Positions 46,485 through 57,284 of a stretch of DNA of 64,000 nucleotides are shown here, piece after piece. This stretch comes from Acanthacorydalis orientalis. Lineage: Eukaryota; Arthropoda; Insecta; Megaloptera; Corydalidae. Below the pieces are notes generated by a model. The model was not told where the DNA came from and did not search any database. It saw only the letters and a list, made by a program, of their open reading frames with translations. The position numbers were made by a program, and so were the translations under genes. Numbering within the stretch: the first letter of the stretch is position 1; each line of letters begins with the position of its first letter. The DNA is taken from contig CM068325.1 of the NCBI GenBank assembly GCA_034766995.1, positions 4,924,446-4,988,445 of the forward strand, read 5' to 3'.

Positions 46485-49400
46485 ATGTCGAGTTATATAA
46501 AGAGGTCTGCGAGGAGGTCCGAGTAAGTAGCGCGTACTGGTACTTTTGAAATGTAAATCGATGTCCGAGAAACGAGTAAACCGTAATTTGTTTTCAGCGA
46601 CACGATGGACGACGACGCGGACGATAAAGACGATACAAAAAGGTAAGTCGGGAGGCTGAATTTGGTTTTAAAAACTAATTTTTTCTCTTCTGAAAATCGT
46701 TTTGATTTATCAGTTCATTCGAATGTGAAAAAGCCTCGATTACAATTTGACGGCATGGACCTTTCTTAAATTTAAATGACATTTGCGGATAAGAATTAAT
46801 AAGTGATAATTAAAAAGTATAAGAAACTCGTATATGCATTAAATTAATGAAAATTATTAATATTCAGTCAATTCATAATTTGACAGCTTTGTACATTGTA
46901 GGGAAATGAAATAAAAAATACGACAGGCAGAAAGTCTGAGAGAGAAAGAGTGATTCATCTTTACAGAAATCTGTAATAATTCGATTGTCGATTATTTTCG
47001 ATCTGTCATACTTTCACAGTCTGCCATTTCATGGACTGTAAACAATTCTAATTTCAATGAATTACATCGAATCTCATTATTAAAGACACCCGTGCCTGCA
47101 TCCTTAACTGCAACGTAATTTCACGCTTACAGAAAATCACGTAATCTCAGTGAAAAGAAGCGCCGTGACCAGTTCAACATGCTAGTGAACGAACTGAGTT
47201 CGATGGTGTCGACCGGTAACCGGAAGATGGACAAGTCTACGGTATTAAAGTCGACGATAGCGTTTCTAAAAAATCATAACGGTAAGAAAACGCCCGCCCT
47301 GTCACGTTCGAAACGGCGTAACGTCGAATATCCGTTATAGAAATAGCAGTACGGTCGCGCGCGCACGAAATCCAGGAAGACTGGAAACCGGCGTTCTTGT
47401 CGAACGAGGAGTTCACCCATCTGATACTCGAAGCGCTCGACGGTTTCATCATGGTGTTCTCTGCGACCGGACAGATTTTCTACGCTTCCGAGAGTATAAC
47501 CTCGTTATTAGGATATCTACCGGTCGGTGTTCCGTTTCGGATATCGATACCGTTTAAGTCGAGTACCGAATGAGTTCCTTCCTTATTTCAGAGCGATTTG
47601 CTCAACATGACCGTATACGACATGGCGTACGAAGAAGAACAGAGCGCTCTGTACGGAGCTTTGCTCGGTCCGGCGAACTCTGAAGGGAAGGTCGAGTTCT
47701 CTTGTCATCTCAGACGCGGCGGGCCTCATTCGAACCGGGAAGTTTCGTACGAACTCGTTCACTTCGTAGGATACTTTCGTACGTCGACTCGAAATCTTCT
47801 CGTCGACCGAGTACGTTCATGTTTTTATCGTGTTTCAGGTTCGGACGTGGATTGTTTAGACACGGACAATAATCGGTTCTGCGGATATTCCGGCGAAGCG
47901 GACACGAGGTATGTTCGAATCGATACGCGGTTCGATCTGTGAATTAATCGATTGTTTAAACGAACAGATTAGTGTTCGTCGGCACGGGGAGGTTACAGAC
48001 GCCGCAGCTGATCAGAGATATGAGCGTGCCGGCGACAGGATCGGACTCGGCCGGAAAGAGTAGCGAATTCACGTCTAGGCATTCTCTCGAGTGGAAGTTT
48101 TTATTTCTCGATCACCGAGCGCCGCCGATCATCGGGTATCTCCCGTTCGAAGTACTCGGGACTTCCGGATACGACTATTATCACGTCGACGATCTAGACG
48201 ACGTCGTCACGTGTCACGAAGCTCGTAAGCGGCGACGATAGAATCGTGAGAGGCGATTTTTGCGTACGATTTAATATTCGTTGTTTTCCAGTGATGCAAA
48301 AGGGTGAGGGGACGTCGTGTTTTTATCGGTTCCTTACGAAAGGGCAACAGTGGATTTGGCTACAGACTCGGTTTTATATAACTTACCACCAGTGGAATTC
48401 AAAGCCGGAATTCATCGTCTGTACGCACCGTGTCGTCAGGTAAATCGGTCTCTTGTTATTTTTACGTATCGGGAGCGACATCGAACCGAATGTTTTTATT
48501 CAGTTACGCCGACGTAATGAAACAGAGTCGGAAAGGCCTGTCGGACAATCAAAATTCGAACGATCAGCCCGACGTCCATTGCTCGGGTTCGCCGGAACCG
48601 ACGCCTACGGGCGGCACGTCGCCTTGGGGTACGTCCCGGAGCTCCAAACAAGCTCGGAGCAGCGCTTCGGTCCGCGTTCCGGGTCCTCCGTCGGACTGTA
48701 CTTCGATGTCGGCGGATTCGCCGGCTTCGAGACACTCGATGGTGACTCAGCAGAGCTCGGTAACTGATTCGATAATTCCGACGTCTCGTACCAAACGCTG
48801 ACGTTTAATATTCATTGCAGAGATCTAGAATGACGAATCAGAGTTCGGTCCAGAGTCAGTCGAGAGGTCCGACGCAAGTTCAAATAATCCCACAGCAACA
48901 GCAGCCGGTCCCCGCTCAGTTCCTCGAACCGCCGCAGTATGTCGCGGCGATTCCGATTCAGCCCGTACTCAGTTTTTCAGGGCCTATGCTGTCGCCTCTG
49001 CAAGTCCCTCAAGTACGTATACTCCGATAGCTCCGAAACATAAATCTATATCCGTTTAGTTCTGTATCGTATCGTTTCGCAGCAAGTACAGCCCGATAAC
49101 GCCGGTCTGGTCCTGAATAACCCGACGCAAGCGCGCGTTCAAGCGCAGCTTCAGCGGAAGCACGCGGAACTTCAAGCGTTGATCGGACAGCAACAAGCGG
49201 AGTTGAGGCGCGTGTCGGAGCAGCTCGTCATGGCGAGGCTCGGCATACTTCCGACCGGCCCGCATCAGCAACAACAGCAGCCGATCGTTACGCATACGGC
49301 GTCGTTATTAAACGTAATCGTCTACGTCTTTCTATATTTCGTGTTTACGTAATCTTCTTCGTTTTCCGCTCGTACGTCGTCTTTACAGAACGGCTTCGTT

Positions 49401-49698
49401 TCAGGTGACCGTGCCGTACGTGTGTACGGACGGTTCCGGCGTCAGTTCGACGACGTCGTCGTTACCGGGCACGGCCATCTCCGCCGTACAGTTACCGATA
49501 GGCACGGCCGCCGAACTGATAGCGCCGGCGACGCTCATAACCGCGCCGCAAGATCCTGCCGGAAACCCGGCGCCTCTCGACGACACTACGGCGTTTTCGT
49601 TGACGCAGCACCAAGCGCAGATGTTGTTCGCTTCGCCGAACGTGCCTCCGCAGCAACAACCCCAGAACTCTAACCAACAGCCGCAGCAGCATAAATGA
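46485..49698 (+). CDS. Clk: Circadian transcription factor Clock (bHLH-PAS)
   Basis: Twelve coding exons give a continuous 682-aa frame: 46485-46522, 46598-46642, 47133-47281, 47341-47522, 47592-47778, 47839-47908, 47968-48224, 48292-48439, 48504-48759, 48821-49012, 49083-49313 and 49405-49698. The bHLH (about 29-77) has [24 protein letters not shown] (about 99-165) has [11 protein letters not shown] and SLLGYLP. PAS-B (about 264-370) has [20 protein letters not shown] and [19 protein letters not shown]. Residues 509-585 resemble the vertebrate Clock exon 19 segment ([21 protein letters not shown]). The tail is moderately Gln-rich (QQQQ, PQQQPQ) and lacks the long poly-Q of Drosophila. CLK pairs with CYC/BMAL to activate E-box genes such as per, tim, vri and Pdp1. 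The start ATG follows an acceptor; an alternative in-frame ATG is at 46605 ([10 protein letters not shown]). Confidence 0.97.
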
Positions 49699-50309
49699 TC
49701 GGCGGCGCGGCGATAAGACTTTTAACAAGGTTACCTAACGGTTTTATACTTTTAACATTTCGATTATTCTCTAAAACGATCGTAAAACCATCGGAAGTTC
49801 GATCGTGCTTCTAAACGGGCGCACTCGATAAATCACATCGTTTACGTTTTAATATATGTGTGTGTGTATCTTTTCGTATTTCGGTTCGACAGGGTATTAA
49901 ACGAATGCCGTTATTGTAAGAACTTTGTTGAATATATTGATATAGATATTTAGATAAATCGTTGATGATATATACTTACGCACGGCCGGAATTTTATTTA
50001 ACGTACGACCGACGGGCTCGTCGTAATAGCCGGATCGAGTTTTAAGCGAAAGGACATTCGAGCTGGGTTTCTCGATCGCGTCATACGCGTGAGGCACGTT
50101 TCGTACGTTATATAAAATTCTGAAGAACGATACATGTACGTAGGGGATATGTACGCGTGCGTGTACGAGACGTATATAGTATTTTTATATGTTAGAGAAA
50201 TAATATATTTAATATATGTATATAACAATGAAAAAAATATATTTGTAGATGTTGATTGTCGAAATTTTTAATTAGTACCTGTAGGATAAACAAGGACATG
50301 ATAATGATT

Positions 50310-50315
50310 AATAAA
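50310..50315 (+). terminator. Candidate Clock polyadenylation signal
   Basis: AATAAA about 610 bases after the Clock stop, in AT-rich DNA. The convergent EB-protein gene has its own candidate signal at 50437-50442 on the other strand. Confidence 0.4.
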
Positions 50316-50436
50316 TCTGAAATAATGTGATAAATCAACTTCTTTTAAGTGTGCTTTCAAATCATTGATCAAGGATGACCATTTTAAAAAATATATATTT
50401 AATTTTATTTAATATAAAAATATAACTGAACAGCGG

Positions 50437-50442
50437 TTTATT
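50437..50442 (-). terminator. Candidate polyadenylation signal of the EB/EGF-type gene
   Basis: TTTATT on the plus strand is AATAAA on the minus strand, about 255 bases after that gene's stop codon. The two convergent 3' ends would be only about 100 bp apart. Confidence 0.4.
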
Positions 50443-50697
50443 AAAAAAACATTAACAATGGACGGCCATGATAGTATTCTCTTATTGAAAACTGCAACTA
50501 GATCTCACTAGTTAGCCGTGTCTTCTATGCCGCTAAATCTAAACGTCATCGTTAAATCGATTAAAAAAAAGAGTAAGTCTGTGAGTACGGGAAGATCTAG
50601 CGGTATACAAATCGGTGTTGATTAGTAAAGACACTTTGGAGTGTTCAATGAGAGACTATGAGAACGGCCCGATAATAAAAAATCAATTTAAACAAGA

Positions 50698-52511
50698 TCA
50701 AACTAAATAAGACAGTAACACGAGTAGAACCGACGAGCACTCGATCGACATTCTCGTGGGCGCGGCGCCGCCTGGAAGAAAAAACAGTATCGCATCTTAC
50801 ACGCCACTTTCGATTGTTTTGCAGATGTGCCACGTGGAAAAAACAACAAACGAATCGGATCGGTCGTCTCGAAGAGACTCGACCGAGAATCATTGCTCGC
50901 ACTCATCCATCATTTCATTCATCCGCCTTGCATGCTTACTCGAACAGCTGTCCCGGCCCTCGCCGGGCGCACGCCCGTAATCGCACTGGCACACCCCGTT
51001 CCGACACTGGACCGAATCGGAACGCGTCGTGACGTAGCACTGTCCGTCGTTCGTGCAGACGTCCCCGAGGAGCTTCCTCGGCCAGCAGTTTCTGTTACGG
51101 TAGTGGAACCCGACGCTGCAGTCGCAGACGCCGTCCGCGCACTCGGACCCTGCGAGTCATGTATGAATCATTAAAATAGTTGCGTGGGAGTGCCTGCATA
51201 GGGTTGATTTTTTGTACTGAAATTCAACAGAGTGAACTTGCTGTAAAACAAACGAAACTGCGAGAGAGACTCGATGAAATTTTATATAAACTTTCCTCTC
51301 GGCACGATCTGCACAATGTGGGATTTAAGAAAGAAATAAATTCATCTCGGTCCCATCGAGTGGGTATGGCTGATGTATCCGTCCGTAATCAGTTGGCAGC
51401 ACGCACGTACAGCACCTCTACTCGAGCGATTAAAGAGGTAAAGATAGATTTATATTTTATAGGGATAGATTTATACAGGTACAGTTCTGGTATCGGTTTC
51501 AAATTCCGCACATACATACAGTTTCACGGTGAAAATAATTGGCGCCATGCGTTCAAATGTAATCGATAAAAATCGACTTCCGGGAGGTTGTACGTATGCA
51601 ACTCAACCCACACGAACTAATAAATTTCTAATCGACAAAACAAGCCTACTGTTTGATAAAAAGAATAGGAATTAAATACAAATTTCACATACATCTTATT
51701 AATAATACAGATTACGAGCCGATCGCATTATAAATCCTTTTAATATTTTACGAGAACCACTTTTAAACAATCGACAAGGTATTATGTCGAAAATGACGCG
51801 AGTCGCGCAGTACGTGACGACGATCACATACCGGGGAAATGGCCGGGACGGTCCGGCGCGCACGCGTCGCGCCCGCCCGCGCCGGGTCGCGCGCCCGCCC
51901 GAAACCGGTACGTAGTCGTCGGCACGTAACAGGCACGCACGTCCGACCGATCATCCTTGAATCGAATAGAATGAAACGGATATCCGTACACGGTTCTAAT
52001 CAGCAGCGGCTCACACGGGATTCAATCTCGCCGGGATGGACGGATTAAAGCAAAGTTTGAATGCGGATCCAGTACCAGGTCGTTAGGTCGTTACAGAAAT
52101 TCGTTTGAAAAGTAAAATCCGGTTTGATTTTCCTCTCACGAAGCCTACTCGATCACTTCAGTCGTGATTACATTGAACTCTGTGTATTTGAATCTATCTT
52201 CCTCCCTCTCTCTCGATCCCTTTCTCTTCCTCTCTCACACACACTCCCCCTCTCTCTTTCTCTCTCTTCTCGTTACTTAACACTTATCTAGGTCCGTTGA
52301 AATCGAACTTACCGGGATTGTTCAGCACGGCATGACACTGAGCATCGATCTCGCACTCGTCTTTGTATTGTTTCACCCGTCTGTAACAGACCGACTCGAT
52401 CGCAATGTAGTCGTCGGCACATGCGCACACGCTGTTTATACATTCCGAGAATTCTGCGGCGCAGTCGTCTTTCTCGCAGTCAGCGCCGGCGCCTAAAACA
52501 GTTGACAAATT

Positions 52512-52546
<35 letters not shown>

Positions 52547-52793
52547 TCCTCCATAATGATCCCAAAGGACTATTCATCTAGATCTTTTTTTTTTTTTTTA
52601 AATTCAACAGACTGAATGTGTACAGTCTGGAGATCTAGAGTCCTAAAGACGCACCTTTTGCGCACCGTCGCCCCTTCTCGAAATAGTTTTCTTCGCATGC
52701 GCACACGTTGTCCTTGCAGACGGAGTTCGGGACGTCGTGGAGACACTCGTTCGAATCGTAACAGGTTCCACCCAGAGCTGTAAAACGCACATT

Positions 52794-52828
<35 letters not shown>

Positions 52829-55800
52829 TATTCTTGCAGGCCTCGTTCAACGCTGTTCCATCGAATGTTCGTATATCAGGAGCGCTAAACGAGGCCTACT
52901 TCTCGATGACCAAAACGCACCACCGACTATCGTTTCGAACATTTCAAACCGTCCAGAAAAAAAAAGAAATCCTTACGAACAGAGTCCGGCTGGCATACGT
53001 TCATCGTGCCGATCTCGTGGTACCCGTCCGGACACTCGCAGACGCCGTCCGCGCACGCCGGCGCCTTCTGGTCCGTTCCGGTCTCCCTGTGGCACTCCGC
53101 GTCCGTCTCGCACGTCTCGCCGATATCTGGAACAGTGTAATGCGCAGTGTGCGCGCGCGTGACGAGTATACACGTCGAGGACGTATCGTAGTCGTCCGTG
53201 GGCTTCCTAATACTCACTCTTCTGCGTCCTGCACAGTATCGACTGCTCATCGAACCATGTGCCGGCACCGCAACGGCATTTCTTGTCGACGCACACGCCC
53301 GACGGCCCGAATGTGTAGCAGGCCTCGTCCGCGAGGCAGCTGTGGTTCATGCCCCTCGCAGCTGAAACACGGTAACGTTTCGCGTCACGTCCGGCTCGGT
53401 TCCACATCCGTTTCCACTCGAATCGAAACCGTTGTTTTTTTTATGTTTTTTCTCTTCCACTCACGTTTAATGCACCCGTCCAGCGCCGGCCTGTATCCGA
53501 ACCCGACCCTGCACAAACACCTGCCGTCCCTTATCTCGCCGTGCCGGACCTGACACTTGGCCATGTCGTCGACGTTCTGGCCCAGCTCTGGAATCGGATT
53601 CGCGTTCATTAAATCGATTCTTTTACTGATATACGTCCGGTTCAAGGACCGATTCAAGGGCGACGATCGAGCGACAACTGGACGACCTTTCGACATGTTC
53701 TGATAACGGCGGTCGATTTGAATCCGTCTGGGGATGGCAGACGGATCGAACTCTGGACATCGAGTCGATTGAATGGGCGTTTAACGTTTTGTCGCGCGTC
53801 GGCCGCCGTCTTAGATCCTGAACGATCGAGAGTAGCCCGGACGACTTGATCGAAAATATAGAGAAATGTGTGCTAGACGATCCTCTCTTACCGTACAGGC
53901 AACGTCCGCCGACTCCGTCGTAGAAGAAGCCGCCTTTACAGGAGCACCTCCCGGCGAAACACTCCGAATCTGTGGTCAGCGTCTCGCACTGGCTGTCCTC
54001 CTCGCACTCGGCGCCGATACCTGGAACGTTTCGACAGATCGATCGTTGAATCGAGAGTAATCGAGAGCGATAGCTTCCGATTCGAATTCCGATACCGTCA
54101 CGTGCTGAAAGAACCGGTCCGAAGCTCGGCACGACATCCGTCCTCGTCCCACGACCGCCGTCGGACCGCGCCGGCTCGTCCGCCGCGACGTCGCACGCTC
54201 TCTCGGACCCGTCGGCCTCTCTGTCCTCTTCTCCGTCGTCGTGGCCGTACGTGCCGATCAACTTCTTCTTGCAGGACAGGTCGTAGTCGCAGTACGACTT
54301 CTTGAACTGGCAGTCGAGGTCGATCACGCACGGATCGTTCTTCGCTGAAACAGCGGCGAGGCTTGAAACGAGTCTAAGAGCGAGAGAGACGCGAGAGAAG
54401 ACCGGAAACTCCGGTCGCTCGAACGGCGTATAGAAAAACTGGTTGAAAAAAGCGTTTTTCTAGCAAAGTTGGGTGTTTTTGCAAAATAATCGAATCGAAT
54501 TGCACGCCACGGGATAGATAATTCTGCGGCGCATCCGACGATGTGCGACACTAGCCGTTTCGCACCGAAGAGCGCCACGGACGCGTTAAGATATTTTCCA
54601 CCGGACGACGTCGAGTCAAATAAACGTGATGTCGGTTATGTAGCGCGCGGAACTCGCCGGACGGTCCGGCGCGCGCGCGTCGCGCTAGACAGCGCCGACT
54701 GCGCGCATCTCCCGCGAAACAGTCTTCTATATACGGTTTCACGGTCTCATGCCGCTCCGTCATTCGGTCCGTTTCGATATTTCTTGTCATGTTTTATAAC
54801 CGGTGCGTTTTTCATTCGATACATGTTTATAAACATGATTAGTGCACAGATTCATGGATAATAAATACGAATATATAATATTGATGAACAATTGAATAAT
54901 ATTAACGAATAATGATTAATTGTAGACCGGAACGGCGCCGCGAAACGACTCGTCCGAGGTCCGGAAACTCCTGGCGGGTGCTCCGGACGACTCACCTGCG
55001 CCTATCTTCCTGCAGTCGACGTCGCCCCTCCTGTAGTACCCGCCGCTGCACGCGCACCGACCGGCCTCGCACGTCATCGCACCCCTGTCCATCCCGTCGA
55101 AGCATTCGGCGCTCGCGCCGCACGCGTCGTCGAGCCGCTTCGTCCTGCGGCACTGGCCGTCCATGTAATGGTACCCGGACTTACAGCCGCACGCGTTCAT
55201 CGTGCAGACCGCGCCGTTCTTCAGCCGCCACGCGCACTGGCGGTCCTCGGTACAGTTCTGGTTCATGCCGGGCGACGCTGGAACACGGACAAAACCGAGA
55301 GGTGGATCTATGGAGATATCTCCGGTTCGAATCGAAATATCTGGCCGGGATTTAAATGCAAGAAAGATAGGACTATTAGAGAGCATCAGGTCGATATCTC
55401 GTGCTCGAATCGTTCGATTCGGCCGTCCGAGAGACCGAAACGTCGACCGCGCGCACTCTAGCACGAGAATACGATGGATCTATGGAGATATCTCCGGTTC
55501 GAATCGAAACAGCTGGCCGGGATTTAAATGTAAGGAAGATAAATTGACTCTCGATCATTTCATATCGATATTTCATGCTCAAATCTTTTCATCCAGGATT
55601 TCTGTCGATTTAAACGACGCGCGCGCGCTTCCTAGCACGAGAACAGGACGGTTCCGGCGAATGGTCTCCGGTTCGGATCGAGGCGTGCCGTTCCGTCGAA
55701 GCGATCCAGATAGATCTGTCGTCCGGATCAAGTAAGTCACGTGTTTATTCACTTCCGTGTCAGGGTGCGCGTCTCCGTGCGATCTGGGTCGATCCCCGGA

Positions 55801-56346
55801 TCGGGCCACTCGATCGGTTACCTGGAATGCAGGCGGTCAGATCGCCGCTGATCATGAAGGCGCCGTCGCACCGGCACTCGCTGCCCTTGCACGAGCTGCC
55901 CTCGATCCCGTCGCAGTCTCGGTCGGTCGCACAGCTGTTAATCCATTCTGTGGACGAGGAAAAATATATCAGGTGCTGTGCACGGAACGATAAACGCGTC
56001 CTCTCTCTCTCTAATCCGTTATCAGACGTTTTTTTTCTTTAAAGAAAAGAATGTCGATAAGATATGAGGTTCGAGTGAGTGTTTGTATGATTTCGACGAA
56101 CACCTGGTCGAAGATAAAGCCGTTATCTCGACAATTGAAAGTGTTCTTGGTTGTTTTGTCGATCGTCGCCCTTAGATCGACCCACGCCGGACATTCCGCG
56201 ATGAATGCCCGGGGTCCGAGCGGTCCCCCCTCCCCACACCTGTCCCGCTAACAGATCAAGAAAATGTCCGACTCACGCGTCTGTATCCGACTGATCGGCA
56301 GAATCAAGAGGAAGACACACACGACTGGCACGCACTTTCGGTCCAT
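50698..56346 (-). CDS. Secreted or GPI-anchored Cys-rich protein with EB/EGF-type modules
   Basis: Twelve exons in transcript order: 56346-56277, 55947-55822, 55277-54996, 54344-54096, 54020-53892, 53587-53465, 53361-53218, 53126-52977, 52777-52655, 52492-52313, 51149-50940 and 50771-50698, giving 619 aa. Every intron is phase 1, as usual for shuffled extracellular modules. Exon 1 encodes a signal peptide (CVPVVCVFLLILPISRIQT). Most exons encode one Cys-rich module of the C-x-x-D-x-x-C ... C-x-C ... G-(Y/F) ... C type, for example CETDAECHRETGTD and VCECPDGYHE, matching EB or EGF-like repeats. The fourth exon has an acidic, low-Cys linker (GHDDGEEDREADG). The last exon encodes SIECSSVLLVLLSYLV and stop, a hydrophobic tail like a GPI signal. 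The ligand and role are unknown. It is convergent with Clock. Confidence 0.85.
51150..52312 (-). other. Long intron of the EB/EGF-type gene
   Basis: Single-copy AT-rich sequence, a GC-rich block at 51770-51960 resembling the core of the dispersed element, and a CT-rich tract at 52200-52270. No exon of the gene or of another gene is seen. Confidence 0.5.
54430..54560. repeat. Diverged relative of the 155-bp repeat
   Basis: In an intron of the EB/EGF-type gene. It shares GCAAAATAATCGAATCGA, a GGGATAGATAATTCTG segment and GTGCGACACTAGCC with the tandem copies at 56.75-57.07 kb, at lower identity. Confidence 0.65.
55300..55645. repeat. 172-bp tandem duplication in an intron
   Basis: TGGATCTATGGAGATATCTC occurs at 55303 and 55475. 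Both are followed by CGGTTCGAATCGAAA and a CTGGCCGGGATTTAAATG segment, and end near a CTAGCACGAGAA box. The GGTTCGAATC box resembles a Pol III B box, but no A box was recognised. Confidence 0.8.
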
Positions 56347-56746
56347 CCTGTCCGTCCGCTCGCGATTGGACGCGCACTCGAACTGAAACGGCGGCCGCGC
56401 GGCGACCGAGCCGAATCGTCGAGCGGGTCTCGTATCTCGCTCTATCGGGCGCGTTATCTCGGAACGGCGCTCGTTATCGGCCCTTATCTCTCCGTTCCGA
56501 TTACCTTTTGTTTTTCGTTCTTCGCCGTTCGCGCGAACCGGATTCGAACGCTAGATCTTTCCGTCGATCGACTATCGGCCCAGAAACCGGGCACGAAGGC
56601 TACCGGATCGAGTTCGATTGCGAATCCGAGCGGGTCCTGCTTCCAGATCCGGCCATTTAAAAGCGTGCCGCGTTTAAATGGACGCCGGCCTGTCAATAGA
56701 TCCCGCGTACGTAGATTCGAAAATTCTAGACCACCGGGTCCCCTTA

Positions 56747-57076
56747 ACATTTAATTCGGACTACTTATGGCCGGAAAACACTTTGCAAAATAGGGTTTTC
56801 CGGCAAAAAGAGGCCATTTTGGAAAATAATTCAATCGAGTCGCACACCAGGAGATAGATAATCTTAATGCGCATCTAACCGTATGCGACATTAGCCATTT
56901 AGCATTTAATTCGGACTACTTATGGCCGGAAAACACTTTGCAAAATAGGTTTTTCCGGCAAAAAGAGGCCATTTTGGAAAATAATTCAATCGAGTCGCAC
57001 ACCAGGAGATAGATAATCTTAAGACGCATCTAACGATATGCGACATTAGCCATTTAGCATTTAATTCGGACTACTT
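56747..57076. repeat. 155-bp tandem repeat, two units plus a partial third
   Basis: TTAATTCGGA at 56751, 56906 and 57061 sets the period. Units share CTTATGGCCGGAAAACAC, a CACACCAGGAGATAGATAATC segment and TATGCGACATTAGCC almost without change. The array lies between the EB/EGF-type gene and the first ZAD gene. Confidence 0.92.
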
Positions 57077-57156
57077 AATCCCCCCCCCCTCTCTCTTCTA
57101 GATGAAACGGTAACGAGGAAAAGAAAAATGTATTATTGCCGTCTCTCACTCATACT

Positions 57157-57162
57157 TTTATT
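57157..57162 (-). terminator. Candidate polyadenylation signal of the 57.3-59.2 kb ZAD gene
   Basis: TTTATT on the plus strand is AATAAA on the minus strand, about 125 bases past the stop codon. Confidence 0.5.
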
Positions 57163-57284
57163 AGGTACGATTTAAGAAAATATAAATGTGTTTGCTATAA
57201 AGTTTTCTGTACGTCGCGTCCGACTCGCTTCCGAGATCCGATTTCCGTACGAACGGATGCTCGGACGGGCCGGCGCTCGGACGG

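Noticed and set aside
50897..50939. Ending the EB/EGF-type protein at the in-frame TGA past 50940
   Set aside because: A good GTAAGC donor lies at 50939, and joining to 50771 keeps phase 1 and adds a coherent hydrophobic tail with its own stop. The read-through end remains possible as an isoform.
55321..55335. GGTTCGAATC as a tRNA or SINE B box
   Set aside because: No A box, acceptor stem or cloverleaf could be formed around either copy; the box is part of a 172-bp intronic duplication.
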